64,000 bases of DNA from Perilla frutescens (taxonomy: Eukaryota; Streptophyta; Magnoliopsida; Lamiales; Lamiaceae): assembly GCA_026008535.1 (NCBI GenBank), contig BRKX01000014.1, positions 4,402,001 through 4,466,000 of the forward strand, read 5' to 3'. The notes beneath the pieces were generated by a model that worked only from the letters and a program-made list of their open reading frames with translations, did not search any database and was not told the origin of the DNA. The position numbers were made by a program, and so were the translations under genes. Positions 46,701 to 58,935 of this stretch are shown one piece after another; positions within the stretch are counted from its first letter, which is position 1, and the number at the start of each line of letters is the position of its first letter.

Positions 46701-49700
46701 GAGGTGCCTTCTTTACTCTTCCACATAGTTTGATGGGGCTTGGATCTGGCTCCTGTCAGGCTTGTGATTCAACAGAAGCTGAAAGATACAGGGAAAAGTT
46801 TATATTGGATGCATCCTTGACGAGTTTTATATACCAGGGTATTAAATATTCTATTGATGACTGTATCTATGTGAGTCCTTACTACTTTTCATCAGATGAA
46901 AAGGAGGCTGAGATTTACAAGGCTGGGAGAAATGTGGGATTGAAGGCATTTGCTATATGCCAGCTGCTTGAAATTTGTGTTGTCAAGCAGTCCAAAAAGA
47001 GTGATGCCAACTCTGTTCGGGTCAAAGTTAGGAGATTTTTCAGGCCGGAGGACATATCACTGGAGAAGGCATACTCGTCAGATATTCGAGAGGTAATACT
47101 TGTATATCACATTACAAGGCCAGATGATTCTGGATATGCTCCTTTCATACTCCATGTCAAGTATCATCTAAATATCCTGCCTTTCATAGGGAATTTTAGT
47201 CATTGATGTTTATCATGATTGTTTTGAAGCACTTAAAGTTTTCTGAATGAATTTTCAGGTCTATTTTAGTGAGGAGATGCACACCATACCTCTTGATGTA
47301 ATTGAAGGAAAATGTGAGATTAGGAAAAAGAGGGATATCGGGCCTCAAGATGTCACTCTAATCTCTGACCATATTTTCTTCTGTGAACATCTGTACGATC
47401 CTTCCAGAGGATCCATTAAGCAGGTTTCCTCCTTTCCCTTTTCCTTGGAGAAAAGCTGCATTTTGCCACTTACATCTTGTGGATATTTCATCTTATTTTC
47501 TGATCAATTGTTTTATATTACTCTCCATTTGCAGCTACCGTCGCATATTAAATTACAGTATTCAACTGGGCAGCTGAATGATGATGCTACCTTTAGGAAA
47601 AAGAAAGGAAAATGCAAAGAAGGAGAGAATGACTCAGAACCTGAGAAAGTAGTATCTAATGAGAACTGCTTGAGTACTTTGGATATTTTTGCTGGCTGTG
47701 GTGGCTTGTCTGAGGGACTAGAGCAATCAGGTAGGCTTGCTTTCAACTGATATCCTACATTAAATTAAGGCTTATAATTCCTTGCATGTATAATCTGTTA
47801 TTGCGGTTTCATGCCTGCAGGTATCTCTCACACAAAATGGGCTATTGAGTATGACAATGCTGCTGGAGATGCATTCAAACTCAATCATCCTGGGTCTTTG
47901 GTATTTATAAACAATTGTAATGTTATCCTCAGGTAGATTTTTTTTTGCATTGAATTTAAAATTCCCTATCATGGAAATAATTGCAGCCTTAGCATGAGCC
48001 GACATGGATATATGAATCATTAAAACTATGTAAATGCAGGGCAATCATGCAGAAGTGTGGCGATGCAGATGATTGTATTTCCACCCCAGAGGCTGCTGAA
48101 TTGGCTGCATCACTGGACCAAGTGGAAGTTAACAACCTTCCACTGCCTGGACAAGTAGATTTTATTAATGGAGGGCCTCCTTGTCAGGTTGGTTAAACAG
48201 CACAATTTTTGGTTTCCTGCAAATCATTAAGTTGCATTACTAAAAGTAATTGGAAATATCTTGTAGGGGTTTTCCGGAATGAATAGGTTTAGTCAAAGCA
48301 CGTGGAGTAAAGTCCAATGTGAGATGATTTTGGCATTTTTATCCTTTGCTGAGTACTACCGTCCAAAGTTTTTCCTGCTTGAGAATGTTAGGAACTTTGT
48401 ATCTTTCAACCAAGGGCAGACCTTTCGCTTAACTGTAGCTTCACTCCTTGAGATGGGATACCAGGTATGTGCTGCTATACTCATTTTGAACATGAAAATC
48501 CTGGATCTGCATTTCCGGGTGAAATTATTTTATGTTTTTGTTTTGCTTTATGGATAGGTGAGATTTGGTATCCTTGAAGCTGGTGCATATGGAGTTCCTC
48601 AGTCAAGGAAGAGAGCCTTCATATGGGCAGCCTCTCCTGAAGAGCTGCTCCCAGAGTGGCCAGAGCCAATTCATGTCTTTGCGGCACCAGAGTTGAAGAT
48701 CTCAATGTCGAAAAACTTGCAATATGCTGCTGTTAGGAGTACTTCAAAAGGGGCTCCATTCCGTCCTCTTACAGTCAGAGATACAATTGGAGATCTTCCA
48801 CAAGTGGTCAATGGTGCATCTAACACAAGCTTAGAGGTAAAAATTTTGGGTACTTTCCAGAAATCGGAAAATTGATAACTCTTTACTTACAGTTAATCGC
48901 TAGGCAGTGCTGCTAAGATGCCAGTTCCTTTTCTATACAACTTCAGATTTTTTTTATTTTTTTTTCACTTTGTACTCTGTTGTTTATTAATGCAGTATCA
49001 AAGTGATCCGATTTCGTGGTTCCAGAAGAAAATCCGTGGCAGCATGAACATATTAACTGACCACATATCAAAAGAAATGAATGAGCTTAATCTGATCAGG
49101 TGTCAGAGGATACCCAAACGTCCCGGTTGTGATTGGAGAGATCTGCCAGATGAGAAGGTGTCAACATAACCGTGTCTTAGTTTTACTTATTTTCTGTGGA
49201 ACATTGGATCTTATGGCTAACTCTTCTTCTATTAATTTACAGGTCAAATTATCGAATGGCCAAATGGCCGATCTGATACCATGGTGCTTACCAAACACTG
49301 CCAAGAGGCACAATCAATGGAAGGGACTCTTTGGCAGGTTAGATTGGGAAGGAAATTTTCCAACTTCAATCACAGACCCCCAACCAATGGGTAAAGTGGG
49401 AATGTGCTTTCATCCTGATCAAGACAGGATCGTGACAGTCCGTGAATGTGCACGTTCTCAAGTAAGATTGCTTTAACTTTTCAACAAATTTATTGAGTTG
49501 TCATGGATACATAATTCGGAAAGGTAGTTAAAACAAGAAATCTGATCAACTGCATGGATATATTCTCTCCATTCCGGGTAACACCTAATGATGTGGCTTC
49601 ACTTTCCTTCTCTTAGACAATGAAATTCTGCATAAAAATTATATCATCATTGTTCGAGACAAGGAGTTTGCCTGCATTGTAAAACTTCATCCAGAACTGC

Positions 49701-49867
49701 AACTTATCTATTCTAATCTGTTTTTGCAGGGTTTTCCGGACAGCTATAAGTTTTTTGGTACAATTCAGCACAAGCACAGACAGATTGGAAATGCCGTTCC
49801 TCCTCCTCTTGCATACGCCCTTGGAAGAAAACTGAAGGAGGCTGTTGAGAAGAAAAGAAGTTCGTAG
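43720..49867 (+). CDS. MET1: DNA (cytosine-5) methyltransferase, MET1/DNMT1 type
   Basis: Maintains CG methylation after replication, acting on hemimethylated DNA in the nucleus. Eleven coding exons join in frame: 43720-45149, 45583-47092, 47259-47423, 47535-47730, 47821-47932, 48040-48187, 48267-48464, 48558-48836, 48996-49157, 49243-49461, 49730-49867, giving 1518 aa. Two replication-foci (RFD) domains lie at about 82-240 (FTFHNSDGTSQPFEMLEVDD) and 341-620. An acidic stretch lies at 649-678, and two BAH domains at about 705-850 and 883-1030. The catalytic domain follows: motif I DIFAGCGGLSEG (about 1084-1095), PCQ with catalytic Cys 1186, ENV 1226-1228, QSRKR 1268-1272, and GNAVPPP 1493-1499. 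Domain order excludes CMT (chromodomain) and DRM (rearranged motifs) enzymes. A leader intron and E2F site precede it. No lesion is seen. Confidence 0.97.
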
Positions 49868-50859
49868 ATGATCATTCATTCGTGGTGTTTCTATGAGAAT
49901 GATTGTGGTTAAAGAAGCAACTACAGTGTGTTGGTGGGTTGCCTCATCCATTCCTTGGAACGTTGATCATGTATGTGTGATTCCTTTTGTAAGCAATCAA
50001 TTTGAGCAAGTTGTATAGATCGACTCAACATTTTTGGTAGGCATTTGATATTGAAAGCTGCTTTTAGCCGTTGAAGATTTGTGTATGTTTGTAATAGTTT
50101 ACTCTCAATTTCGAGATCTACCCCAAAACATATGTAAACTTGTATGCAGTTTTTTTTCACTATTTTGTAGAATTTTTATGGCAAACAGACTGAGTTTGGA
50201 AAGAATTGGATTATTTTCTGAGTACCATTGTCTTGAAATTAAATTTAAATTTCAATCTTTGTTTGCTTTACATTTATGTAAAAAGTTATAATTTGGAGAT
50301 GCTTAAATGACTCATTTGGTTGACAAAGAATATGCCCTAGAAAAAATTCAATTGATTTCTTATTTTCAAAGTTTAATTTAATATTTAGTTCAATTTTAAC
50401 AAATCATGGAAAGGAAAACTGGAAAAGGTTTTGTGTTACAAGGATATTGATACAACTTTTTTTCATCATTCCAAGACAAATTTTCAGATTACTTGCTTAA
50501 TCAATTTAAATTGATAAATTATGCACTTTAATTTTAAAAATATTTTAGTCCATATATTCTCAATTGATCAATGGGTGGGATTTAAATAGGGATGTGTATT
50601 AATTTGGTGATATATTAGGCGTTAGGAATCTAGGGGTTATAATTGTAAAACTCCCATAATGCCATTATGGAAAGATATTATTACCTTCATTATAGTTTAG
50701 GATCCATATTATTATCTTCATTAAATTTGGGATCCGCCTTGAGATAACTGCTTGGTCATATATACATGTGTGTCTTGGGAGATTGAGCATCTATATTTAA
50801 TAAATTGATTTCTGCATAAAATTTTATTTATTTTGATGATGAGAAATTAGTTGCGTAGC
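49868..50859. other. MET1 3' UTR and downstream AT-rich DNA
   Basis: The first 250-300 bases are probably untranslated MET1 sequence. No gene is supported beyond that; short open frames on both strands (49613-50291) overlap the MET1 tail and are shadows. Confidence 0.5.
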
Positions 50860-51671
50860 AATAAATATATGATGAAAATAATTTGTGTTACGAATGAAAT
50901 TAAATAATAGAAATTAAGCGCTAAAGTGTTTTAAGTAATAAAATACTAGCAATTAAACAGTAAAATGAAAATATGATAAACAATGTCCTCGATCATTTAT
51001 CGCATAAATGTTATTTCTCACGTGAACCGAACCATGTTTTTATTGCTCAATGTATAGTAATTTATTTCTTAATGTATATGTATTTAGTGCTTAATGTATT
51101 TGTTGGTGCGAGAAATGTGAAAATACTTATCTTATTATAATTTATTGCTTAATTGCTAATATTTTATTGCATAATTATTTTGTATTACATATGAAATTAA
51201 ATTATAGCAATTAAGTATTAAAATATTTTAAACAATAAAATAATAGCAATTAAATAGTAAACTAGAATAAGATAAACAATGTCCTCATTTATCGCAAAAA
51301 TGTTATTTATCACTCGGACCAAACCATGTATTTAATATATGAATTAAAAAAATACCATAAAAAATGCATATGATTTTTTTGCTTAATGTATAGTAATTTA
51401 TTTCTTAATATGTGTGAATATGGTACTTAATGTATTTGTTAGTGCGAAAAATAAGAAATTACTTATCTTCCTGTAATTCATTGCTTAATTACTAATATTT
51501 TATTGCATAATTAATTTCTCTCCACATATTCAAAGAAATTATAGGAATTAATCACTAAAATATTCTAAACATTTAAATAATAGTAATTGAGAGGAAAAAT
51601 AAAATAAGATTAGCATTCACTAATTAAATTAATGTGTTGTGATTTGTTGATTGCATTGTTAATGTATATGG

Positions 51672-51765
<94 letters not shown>

Positions 51766-52140
51766 GTCTAGCAAAAATGAAGACTATTTTTTAGGTGATA
51801 AATGTAGAGAACTACAAATCCTCCATTGATGAAAATTATATGATTTTTTTTTGCTTAGTACATAGTAATTTGTTTCTTAATGTATATGGATTTAGTGGTT
51901 AATGTATTTATTGGTACGAGGAATGTGAAAATGCTTATATTATTATAATTTATTGTTTAATTACTAATATTTTATTTCATAATTACTTTGTATTGCATAA
52001 GAAATTAAATTATAACAATTAAGCACTAAAGTATTTTAAATAATAAAATAATAGCTATTAAACAGTAAACTAGAATAGGGTAAACAACGTCCTCATTCAT
52101 CGCAAAAAATGTTATTTCTTACCTAAACCAAATCATGTTT
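50860..52140. repeat. Degenerate tandem repeats, unit about 300 bp
   Basis: The phrase aaacaatgtcctc...atcgca.aaatgttattt occurs at about 50979, 51276 and (aaacaacgtcctcattcatcg) 52083. The spacing between the first two is 297 bp. Each copy also contains agtaatttatttcttaatgt, tgtatttgttggtgcgag, and tttattgcttaattgctaat with variants. A partial copy lies between 51310 and 51660, before a long TTA run. Copies are well diverged. There is no coding frame. Confidence 0.78.
51674..51764. repeat. (TTA)n microsatellite, about 30 units
   Basis: Uninterrupted TTA/ATT run of about 90 bp inside the degenerate repeat array. Confidence 0.97.
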
Positions 52141-53600
52141 TTAATAAATGAATGTAAAAAAATCGCTTTAAAATTGTATATGAATGAAATTCTGAAGAAC
52201 CGAAAAATTAAATAAGATGAATAGAAAAAATAAAATCATATATCATGTTAGATTAGGAAGGAATATTATAATATGAAATCTACCAAATAAATATCACATT
52301 ATAAAAGGAATGAACGATGCATATGGATCCTTAAACTCAAATTACAAAGTTGACCTTTGTAGTGTAATTGCATCAACATTTAACTTAAATGAAGAAATTA
52401 ATCTCAATCATTAATTTTGCCAAATCCAACAGTTAATAATCATTCTCACTTCTCACACCAATCAAATTTTCCCACCTGAACCAAAACCTATATATATATA
52501 TATACTTTGCATTATATTCGAAGTCCCATTTTTGCCAACTGAAAAGACAAGCCGTTTGACACGATCAATATGAAACAACATGCATTGGATATAAAATTGA
52601 TGAAACAAATCATCACTATTATTTCCAGTAAAAAAAAAAAAACTGACATATAATACATCAAGCCCTGCATTGGACATAACTACAGTAACAAAAAACAAAA
52701 AACTTAGATTTTCTGGTTCAAATTTGCACCCAAAAAGGTTGAAATAATATTTGCCAAAGTGATTATAAAATTAAAATTAACATCTAACTATTGAAATCCT
52801 ATTAACTTTTTTAATAATCAAGCTCAACAGAATCTCGTAATTTATAAATCCCCATTGTGTTATGTCATAAAAAGTACAACTTTAATCCCTCAAAAAAAAA
52901 AAAGTATAACTGAATTACCATATTCCACATAAGTTGTTTCTAATTATCTTTTGCCATTATAGAGTCCAAGACCAATACAAAATCCCAAATTCTAAGTATT
53001 CATATATTTTTAACACTATTTATTAACATCAAGCTACGTGATCACATGATTTAAAACCATCAAGCTAAGAATTCCAGCATTAAAAATATGAGTAGTAAAA
53101 TCACAATAAATAAATCACAAACAAAAAATCATGTCACAACACAAATTAAAAAAAAAATTGTTCCCCCATAAATTAGGAACTGCCAAATCAACAAATCAAA
53201 AGAAATTCAATACATGATATTAAAAATTAAGAAAGATTAACATTATATACAACACTAAATTAGAAAAAAAGAGGGAACAAAATAAAAGTGAAAACATATA
53301 TATATATATATCAAGAAATGCCCATTTTATCAATTAATTGAGGGCGGCGCCGGATGGAGATGACGACGGCAATGAGTGCAAATGAGGCAATCAGTGGAGA
53401 CGACGACGACTGTATAGTAGATATGTTGGGGGATTTCGAGAGCAGACGGGGGCGAGAATTCGAGCTTAATTTAATTTCTAAGTTTTCCTCTCAACCAGAA
53501 CAAAAGACCACGGGTCGAACACGCGTTGTCAAACAGCAACAATCTAGCATAACATTGCTTATATCGGGTTGTCTTTCAAATAACATGCATGGATGTGGAC
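52141..53600. other. AT-rich intergenic DNA with a short GC-rich island at 53341-53520
   Basis: Most of the stretch is AT-rich with no gene. From 53341 to about 53520 the composition changes sharply (gcggcgccggatggagatga...). Both strands are open: the plus frame begins MEMTTAMSANEAISGDDDD, and a minus frame gives ASFALIAVVISIRRRP, which looks like a membrane segment near a C-terminus. I recognise neither. It may be an exon fragment. From about 53490 ttgtc-rich MITE-like sequence begins, just before the copia insertion. Confidence 0.35.
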
Positions 53601-54013
53601 TGTTGAAATATTAGTTTTGCATGATCATGTGCATGCATGCACAATATCTCACGAGCTTTCTTGTTTGTTTTGCTGTTGATTTGCCAAATCTAACACATGA
53701 TATATCACATGCATTGGGTCGAGTGAATTCCCAGATAGCATGAAAGTAGAGCTAGCATAGCAAGGAGAACATTGCCACGTGTCATCACCACATGGCATTG
53801 GATCTTGGACCACAACTCTCTAGTTATCAGCCGCTAGATTAGCTAGTTGTTTTGTAGCCGCAGATTACTTTCTTGCGTGATAATCACACTATTCTTGTTG
53901 TATAAAAGACTGAGATCACTTCATTTTGAGTAACTGATTTTAAGAGAAATAATAAAGGACATTTTTGGTTCGTCAACTTTGTATGAATTTCTCGATATCT
54001 TGATAATTTTGCA
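53601..54013 (+). repeat. 5' LTR of the copia element
   Basis: TG...CA ended, 413 bp, with a TATA box at 53901-53908 and downstream sequence that should hold the transcription start. The 5' part is shared with 58520-58935. Confidence 0.95.
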
Positions 54014-54030
54014 TGGTATCTAGAGCCAGA
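54014..54030 (+). other. Primer-binding site of the copia element
   Basis: tggtatctagagccaga begins directly after the LTR. It matches the 3' end complement of initiator methionine tRNA except for an extra base. Confidence 0.8.
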
Positions 54031-54061
54031 GCCAGCTTGTAGCAGATTTCAAACACAAACT

Positions 54062-54850
54062 GTGCGAAGATTGAGCACAATAATCGATCGAATTTTTGAA
54101 AAGATGACAAAGAAGAATCAGATGTTCTCTTGGAGGAATGCTAGAGACGAGGAACTTGGTTTTCATCACCATGGAAATCCACCTGCGCAGGTTGGTTCGA
54201 GCTGCACAAAAGATAAAAATCGTGATAATTCGCACGCAGATGCGAATCCTTCACCGCAGTATAGCACGAGGTTCCATGGAGGAAGTCAGGAAGTGTTGCA
54301 GCTTGGTCACATGCGGAATGAGGTTAGTAATAACCGCGCTCTTGCGAATGATGAGTTATATATAAATCCAACCGAAAATCCTGGCATGACACTCACTACA
54401 GATCTGTTTGATGGATCTAGCTTTCATAATTGGACAAGATCTATTAAGAGAGGTTTGATTTCAAGGAATAAACTGAGCTTAGTCGATGGAAGTTTATGGA
54501 AACCACCTATAGGATCTGTAGACTATATGCAATGGCTACGAGTGGATTATCTTGTTTACAATTGGATAAATAACTCTATGATTAAGGAAATCTCGAGAGG
54601 TTTTCAGAATGTAGAGACTTCCAAAGATCTCCGAGATGAGTTGCATAGACGATTTGGGAAGAAAAACGGCCCTAGAGTTTACATACTTAGAAAAGAGATT
54701 GCAACATACTCTCAAAATAATCAATCAGTGATTTTATATTTCAATAACCTAAGTAACTTGTGAGATGAATTATCACTGCTGAAAACATCTAGGCCGTGTG
54801 TTTGTGAAGCTTTGGAAGATAGTATAAAGATCTTGAGGAAGAGCATATGA
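54062..54850 (+). pseudogene. copia gag, broken
   Basis: The open frame 54062-54763 carries the gag core: MTLTTDLFDGSSFHNWTRSI, then NKLSLVDGSLWKPP, YLVYNWINNSM and ILRKEIATYSQNNQSVILYF. It is closed early by TGA at 54761-54763, with a further stop at 54850 and frame disruption after it. The zinc knuckle follows in the next open frame, around 55087-55140 (CDHPGGVGHLKTDYF); two of the expected zinc ligands are replaced (Pro and Asp), so it should not bind nucleic acid normally. Confidence 0.88.
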
Positions 54851-54943
54851 TGGGCTTCTTAATGGTGTTGAATGTCTATTTTGAGTCCATAAGACAATAG
54901 ATTCTTACTAAATCCTTTACCAACCGTAAGCCAGACATATGCC

Positions 54944-57900
54944 ATGGTCTTACAGGTTGAGGAGCAAATTAGCATTTCTACACACTTTGCAGACACATTA
55001 GATCAAAGTGCTATGTACAACTCACAGCAGAAGACCGATTACAAAAGGGATTTCTATAAGAAAAGGCTAACAATGGATGAGAAAGCTAGATTAAGGTGTG
55101 ATCACCCTGGAGGTGTTGGACACTTGAAGACAGACTATTTTGAAATCATAGGGGTGCCAGATTGGTATAGAAAAATCAAAGCAGAGAGAGGACAAGGGAG
55201 AGCACATTGCTCTCTAGAACAAGCATCTGATGATAGGATGGATCAAAATTCTCCTAGGCAGGGAGTGAAGCATGAAGTGGAAGCAGAAAATGTCTCAGAT
55301 ATGAGTAAATTGGTACAATCTGAGATTGCCAAACAAATGGCCATATATTTTAAGCAAGGACTGAAAGGTGAGAATGGTATAAATGCAGCTAACTTAGCTG
55401 AGATAGAGACAGGAAAAGGGAATGTTGATTACTCAGGCCACTATGCCTTTGGGGTGAATCCTGGTATAAAAGGGAATGAGTGGATTGTTGACTCAGGTGC
55501 AAGCAGCCATATGTGCTGCCAGATTGGTTTGATGACAAATTTGAAGAGGCTTCATCAACCTATTCAGATATTTTTACCAGATGGAAGTATGGTTTGGGTT
55601 TTCCTGACAGGCATAGCAAGGTTGAACAATAGATACACTCTTGAGAATGTGTTATTTGCTCCTGCATTTACACATAATCTTTTGTCAGTGGGACAGCTCA
55701 CCAAAGACATAGATATGAAGGTTGAATTCTTGGCATCCCACTGCTTAATACAAGGGAAGAAATCAGATCAGACTCTTGGGATATGTAGTCTAAGAGGCTC
55801 CCTATATGTGTTTCCTACTGAAAGCCAACATATTTCTTTAGCAAACACTGTGCAGAATCTTTCAAGTTTGCAAGATTTGCACTACAGATTGAGGCATCCA
55901 GGTATTACTGCTATGAAGCATTTAAATATGCACCACAAGAGATACAAAACTGAAGATTATGATGTGTTGCAGGATTGTAAAGTCTGTTTTCAGTCCAAGC
56001 AACAATTCCTACATTGCATAGAAGTTTTATATTGATGGTGCAAACCCAATTCAAAGCTACAATTCAAATTGTTAGGACTGACAATGGAAATGCACAAATG
56101 ACAACACTGTTTGCAGAGCATGTAATATCACATCAGAAATCTTGTCCCTACACACCACAACAAAATGGCGTGGTGGAGAGAAAACATAAGCACCTCTTAC
56201 AGATATCAAGGGCTTTAATGTTTCAAAGTGCTCTACCTACTAAATTTTGTAGTTTTTCTGTTCTGCACGCCACATGGTTGATCAATAGGTTGCCTACTGC
56301 AATTCTAAAATAGGAATCACCTTTCAAAGTATTATTTGGTAAAATGCCATCTCTAAATAATATACCCCATTTTGGCTGTCTAGCTTACAAGGCTAACATA
56401 GGGCCTGCTATTACAAAATTTTCTGCTAGAAGCCTGGAGTGTATTTTCTTAGGGATAACCTCTCATAATAAAGGCTATCTGCTATATGATATTGACTCTC
56501 ACCAAGTTACTATTGGCAGAGATGTCAAATTTTTCCCATCTCAATTTTATTTCGCATATGATATGCTCCCTAAGTTGCCTTTTAACACTTTTGATCAATT
56601 ATCTTCTATTAATGTTGATGAATCATTGAATCTCCCTCCAAAGGACACTTCCCCTACTCTTATTCTTGATATTTCACCCTCTGAGCCTCACTCTGCAGAT
56701 AGCTCTCCTACTTCTACTCCTGATATTTCACCTTCTGAGCCTCACTCTGTAGATAGCTCTCCTCCTTTACTCTCTCAACCTTCTCTTGCTTCTCATATAC
56801 CTGCCCATATTCCACTCAGGAGAAGCTCCAGAATTTGCCAAGCTCTAGCTTACTTGCAAGATTATGTCTGCTCCTCTTTACAGACATCATATACTCTACC
56901 CACATTTCCTTATTCTATTCATAAACATATTTCTCCTGGCTATAGTGCTTTTCTTTCTCATGTTGAATCTCTCAAGGAGCCTCAATCTTACAAGGAAGCC
57001 TCTTAGTCTACAGACTGGGTAGAAGCCATGAACAAGGAATTGCAGGCATTAGAGGATAACCACACATAGGATATTGTATCCTTGCCACCTGGGAAGCATA
57101 TCATTGGTTGCAAGTGGGTTTATAAAATCAAGCTCACCTCTAATGGTCAAGTGGAAAGATTTAAAGCTAGACTTGTAGCCAAAGGATATAACCAAGAGTT
57201 TAGCATAGATTACACATAAGTTTTTTCTCATATGGCTAAGCTTGTTATAGTTAGACTTCTATTTGCTCTTGCCTCGCAATTTTCATGGCACATTCACCAA
57301 GTTGGTGTGAATAATGGATTTTTGCATGGTTATCTCACAGATGAAATATATATGCAGCCTTCTCCAAGTTATGTTCATGCTGGTGCTGGGAAAGTGTGCA
57401 AGTTAAATAAGAGCTTATATGGTTTGAAGTAAGCATCTAGGGAATGAAATCTTGAATTTAGCAAGCTCCTTCTTTCTCTAGGATTTGATCAATCTGCCAA
57501 TGATCACTGCTTGTTTCTGCGAGGTACTGGTTCTTCTTTCCTTACTCTATTAGTCTACGTTGATGACATTCTACTCCTTAGTCCCTCTATTGCTCTTATT
57601 CATGATCTCAAACACTCTCTACACTCTGCCTTCACTATCAAGGACCTTGGTGAAGCTAGATATTTTCTTGGCATGGAAATTGGTAAATCCTCTTCTAGTT
57701 TTTACTTATATCAACGTAAATACATTCTAGATCTTATTGACTCTACTGGTTTACTAGTGTGTAAGCCAGCTGCTACCCCTCTTCCTCCAGGCCTTTCTCT
57801 TTTCCAGCATAGGAGGAGTCTTTTCCCAAACTTGATTCCTATAGACAACTCATTGGCAAACTTCTATACCTCAATTTGACACGCCCGTATATCTCTTTTG

Positions 57901-58346
57901 CCATCTAACAACTTAGCCAGTTCGTCAATAAGCCTAAAAAACACAACCGGGATGCTGCTTTACACGTTGTGAGATACCTAAAAGGAAGTCCATCTCTTGG
58001 TTTACACTATGCTCCTTCTTCAACCTTTGATCTACGCTCCTATTGCGATGCAGATTGGGATACATATGTTGATACCTGGAAATCTTTAACTGGGTATTGT
58101 ATTTTCCTAGGGGATTGGCTCATCTCTTGGAAGTGTAAGAAGCAGTCGACGGTCTCTCTATCTTCAGTAGAAGCCAAATACCGTATCTTAAGCTACACCG
58201 TGTGGGAAATTCTTTGGCTTTCTTATTTTCTACATGACTTCAGTGTTCCTGTCTCACTCCCTATTACCATTTTTCGTGACAATAGCGCTACCATACAAAT
58301 CACAAAGAATCAAGTCTTCCACGAACGCATCAAACACTTGATTTAG
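54944..58346 (+). pseudogene. copia pol (protease, integrase, RT, RNase H), broken
   Basis: The frame 54944-56035 has the gag zinc-knuckle remnant, then the protease active site WIVDSGASSHMC (55482-55517) and the integrase zinc-binding start (LHYRLRHPG...CKVCFQSKQ). The integrase core resumes near 56040 with IVRTDNGNAQ and YTPQQNGVVERKHKHLLQIS; the segment before it, holding the first catalytic Asp, is missing. From 56344 one frame runs to about 57840: integrase end, linker, RT (RFKARLVAKGYNQEF, YVDDILLLSP). Stops interrupt it at 57004, 57067, 57217, 57430 and 57445. A one-base frameshift near 57840 leads to the last frame with a stop at 57906, then RNase H (SYCDADWDTYVDTWKSLTGY, SLSSVEAKYRIL). 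Confidence 0.92.
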
Positions 58347-58513
58347 ATTGTCACTTTGCACGGTTACATTTCAAGAAGGGGTTTATAGTTCCCGTTCATA
58401 TTTCTACTTAAATGTAGCTGGCCGATTTGTTCACCAAGTCGCTACCTCGACCACAGTTTCTCTTGCTTCTTTTCAAGCTTTCCCTCGATGATATTCACCA
58501 AGCTTGAGCTTGC

Positions 58514-58519
58514 GGGGGG
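58514..58519 (+). other. Polypurine tract of the copia element
   Basis: GGGGGG directly before the 3' LTR start TGTTGAAAT at 58520. Confidence 0.75.
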
Positions 58520-58935
58520 TGTTGAAATATTAGTTTTACATGATCATGTGCATGCAATATGCAAAATATCTCACGAGCTTTCTTGTTTGTTTTGCTGTTG
58601 ATTTGCCAAATCTAACACAGGATATATCACATGCATTAGGTCGAATGGATTCCCAGATAGCATGAAAGTAGAGCTAGCATAGCAAGGAGAACATCGCCAC
58701 GTGTCATCACTACATGGCATTGGATCTTGGACCCCAGCTCTCTAGTTATCAGCCGCTAGATTAGCTAGTTGTTTTGTAGCCGTAGATTACTTTCTTGCGT
58801 GATAATCACGCTGTTCTTGTTGTATAAAAGACTGAGATCACTTCATTTTGAGTAATTAATTTTAAGATAAATAAGAAAAGATATTTTTGGTTCGTCAACT
58901 TTGTATGAATTTCTCAACATCTTGATAATTTTGCA
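58520..58935 (+). repeat. 3' LTR of the copia element
   Basis: Starts TGTTGAAATATTAG and ends TTTTGCA, 416 bp; about 95 percent identical to the 5' LTR. Confidence 0.95.

Larger units (their letters stand above)
53601..58935 (+). mobile_element. Ty1/copia retrotransposon, complete outline, dead
   Basis: LTRs at 53601-54013 and 58520-58935 start TGTTGAAATATTAG and end TTTTGCA. They differ by about 21 substitutions and one 3-bp indel over 413 bp, roughly 5 percent. A TATA box (tataaaag, 53901-53908) lies in the 5' LTR. The primer-binding site starts right after it at 54014 (tggtatctagagcc, initiator-Met tRNA type), and a GGGGGG polypurine tract (58514-58519) abuts the 3' LTR. Flanking pentamers tggac and tagac match at 4 of 5. 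Order is gag, protease, integrase, RT, RNase H, as in copia. Multiple stops, a frameshift and an integrase deletion make it inactive. Confidence 0.95.

Noticed and set aside
43720..49867. Chromomethylase (CMT) or DRM methyltransferase
   Set aside because: There is no chromodomain between catalytic motifs and no rearranged motif order; two RFD and two BAH domains identify the MET1/DNMT1 type.
54020..54235. Minus-strand ORF in the copia leader and gag
   Set aside because: Shadow of the gag frame.
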